A stretch of DNA of 64,000 nucleotides from assembly GCA_030737875.1 (NCBI GenBank), contig CM060920.1, positions 480,902,861 to 480,966,860 of the forward strand, written 5' to 3'. Shown piece by piece: positions 62,021-64,000 of this stretch. A model generated the notes under the pieces. It made no database searches. It was not told the DNA's origin and saw nothing but the letters and a program-made list of their open reading frames with translations. Origin of the DNA: Allium sativum (taxonomy: Eukaryota > Streptophyta > Magnoliopsida > Asparagales > Amaryllidaceae). Both the position numbers and the translations under genes were made by a program. Each line of letters starts with the position of its first letter. Positions within the stretch are counted from its first letter, which is position 1.

Positions 62021-64000
62021 ATAAATATTATTTTAAATGTGTTTGTTACTGTCCTGTTCTATTTATACATCAAAGACAGGAGTATAATATTTATATTTAA
62101 ATAGAATACGACTGAACAGACATTCATATATTCATACAATATTTTATTTAAATTAAATATTATACTTCAGACATTTAAACAGTACAACTATTTATAACTC
62201 TACTGTTTACAATTCAAATATTTTTGAATATTTCTGACATGAATCATTTAACACATCACAGAAATTGTACTATTAAAAGATTCAAACAAATTGAAACAAA
62301 TTGAATTAAGCAGCATAAATATTTTTTATTTCAATCAATATTGATCATTACAAATAATAGTACAATTCTATTCAGTCGTGTCTACAACCACTCTCATAAA
62401 CACAGAATTCTCATTACATACATATTGACTAATATTCACTGACTCATATACACTCTGCATTCTCTATCTTCTGTCAGACCAGTCCTCACAGCTTCTAGCT
62501 ATCAGTCCAGTTATCTTCATACATGTTACAGAAGAACACACACAGTAGACTGCAACAAAAATGAAATTAAATTCAAGCAAATAAAAATTTATTTTTTAAA
62601 TTTTATTTGCCTCAGAATTATGGTGTATTTCTCATCATTTTTCTAGACTTTGTCTGATATGCAGGGACAGAAAAATTGACTGATGGCTGCATGTACACAC
62701 GTGTATAAATATACACGTGTGCACTGCCTTGCCAATCAGCGAGCAACTGAGAAGTAGCCACAAGGACCGTCTCGACTCAGTGCACATTAAAAAATTAACC
62801 AAGAAACAAAACAGCAATATGGTGATACATGCACGAGCTAATGGTGCAACAAGAAGTCAATGCAACATGATCACAAGCCAGAATGGAGCTACAAGCAAAC
62901 TGGACGAACATGTATGATTCATTTAGCAATATATACAAGGAACAATGATCAATGATTCAGCACAATGCAAGTATCATTACACTCAGGCAAAAATGAAAGT
63001 GATCAGGTTTATGTTATGGTGATTGAGGATGGTGCAGTTGATCAATTATATTCAAGTATACACATCAAACCATTTTCAGCGAGTTCAAGCAAATAGAATC
63101 AACATGGATATGGAAAGTCAAGAAAAACACAAGTCAGATTCAAGACAGTATAGTGCAGCTTTAAGTAAACAAATTCAGGTGCATGGGTGAACACAACATG
63201 AATCATGGTTAAATTCAGCTAATGTACAGATTAGTTCAAGTTAGGAGGCAAAACTGTATGGTGAAATCAAAGTGATCATGCTCTCTCAGCCTAAAATACA
63301 CAAGTGATCAACATATCTCAAAACAAGTGTTGGCAAAATGGTCGAGACTGTGATGTATGGTCAACATTATGAATTAAGTGCAGCAATAAACAATATGATA
63401 CAACATGCATGGGAGATTCTACTGCACCAAGTCAGACAGTTAATGTAATAGCATGGTGCAACAAATTCAAAGCATATTAAGTTCAGGTGAAAAATGTCGA
63501 GCCAGTTTACAAGAATAGGCAAGTGCAGCATTTAAAGTATGGCGAGCCAGTTCAAAATAAAGAGCAAAAATATACATAAAAACTATGGTGCACATGTGAT
63601 ACTGTAAATAATATGGTAGATCATGCATATTGTCCAGTCGTGGCAAATTTCGAATATAGACATGGCCAAAGCATGAAGACACACAAATTCACAAATCAGC
63701 ATAGTAATGATCAAACAGGTCAAGCCAGCCAACATGTAAATGGAGCAACTAATCAAGCTTGAAGCATGGTGTTCATGTATGTAAATAATACAAGGCTTGG
63801 CGAAATGAAGCATCTGTTCATGTTAGAGTATAACTAGTTTTATCAAAACCAGAAACCAAAAGTTTCATGTTCGAGTGCAAGAATGAATCAAAGAATAGTT
63901 CAAAATTTCCTGAAACCAAAAGTTTAAATTTAGTAGTGAGCTATATAGGAAGGTTGAAATATTCAGGTTCAAATTCAATCAAGAAAAATCCCAAAAATTC
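62021..64000. other. Unclassified, probably repeat-derived sequence
   Basis: It starts with TGATGATAACAACCAAATAA, which resembles the sequence beside the copia polypurine tract. The right part (62900-64000) is rich in CAAGTCAG-, GTGCAGC- and GAGCCAGTTC-like words, with no open frame of note on either strand. A G-box/TATA palindrome lies at 62694-62724. It could be an LTR or the spacer of a large copia element, but neither TG...CA end was identified. Confidence 0.4.
62694..62724. promoter_or_regulatory. TATAAATA box inside a double CACGTG palindrome
   Basis: CACACGTGTAT and ATACACGTGTG form perfect 11-bp arms around AAAT; extended by three bases each side, 13 of 14 match. Each arm contains one CACGTG (G-box), and the centre forms TATAAATA on the plus strand. 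G-boxes bind bZIP and bHLH factors in plants. Function here is inferred only. Confidence 0.5.

Overview
This is a stretch of plant nuclear DNA, probably from a flowering plant with a large, repeat-rich genome. The evidence is one intron-rich gene for a plant-type ubiquitin-specific protease (UBP12/UBP13 class) surrounded by nested LTR retrotransposons, DNA-transposon remnants, a LINE fragment, MITEs and AT-rich microsatellites. I cannot name the species from the sequence.

Layout. 1-3592: 5' end of a Ty3/gypsy element on the minus strand (start of gag, primer-binding site, 2.95-kb LTR), inserted into a minus-strand Ty1/copia element of SIRE/Maximus type (3593-6577, decayed gag and protease, PBS, 1.0-kb LTR). 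6838-22466: a solo LTR related to the first gypsy LTR, split by a young 12.87-kb element (7192-20060). That element has two nearly identical 5.77-kb LTRs, a 1.3-kb internal region with no recognisable protein, a PBS, a polypurine tract and a TCAAG target-site duplication, so it fits a LARD-type non-autonomous gypsy derivative. Its LTRs carry an unusual array of short dyads whose two arms change together. 22467-28352: sparse DNA with an orphan first exon of an HMA-domain (HIPP-like) gene at 25138 and a broken PIF/Harbinger transposase at 25850-27186.

28353-50419: the UBP12/UBP13 orthologue, minus strand. I could trace 31 coding exons that splice in frame from ATG to stop (3339 nt, 1112 aa). 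The MATH domain, the Cys and His/Asp boxes and the C-terminal ubiquitin-like region are all present. Its introns hold a hAT BED-finger remnant, a hAT-type MITE, a tRNA-like SINE candidate, tandem duplications, and three copies of one about 195-bp MITE family, each embedded in TA/CA microsatellite.

50600-64000: AT-rich upstream DNA, microsatellites, the 3' part of a LINE reverse transcriptase (52215-53614), an older 4.9-kb relative of the LARD LTR (53615-58546), a gypsy LTR end with PBS on the plus strand (to 59076), a SIRE-like copia deletion derivative (about 59701-62020) and unclassified repeat-like sequence to the end.

Only the UBP gene looks like a functional cellular gene. Everything else is mobile DNA in various states of decay. 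No bacterial-style operon, CRISPR array or defence system is present. The most unusual signal is the covarying dyad array in the giant LTRs.
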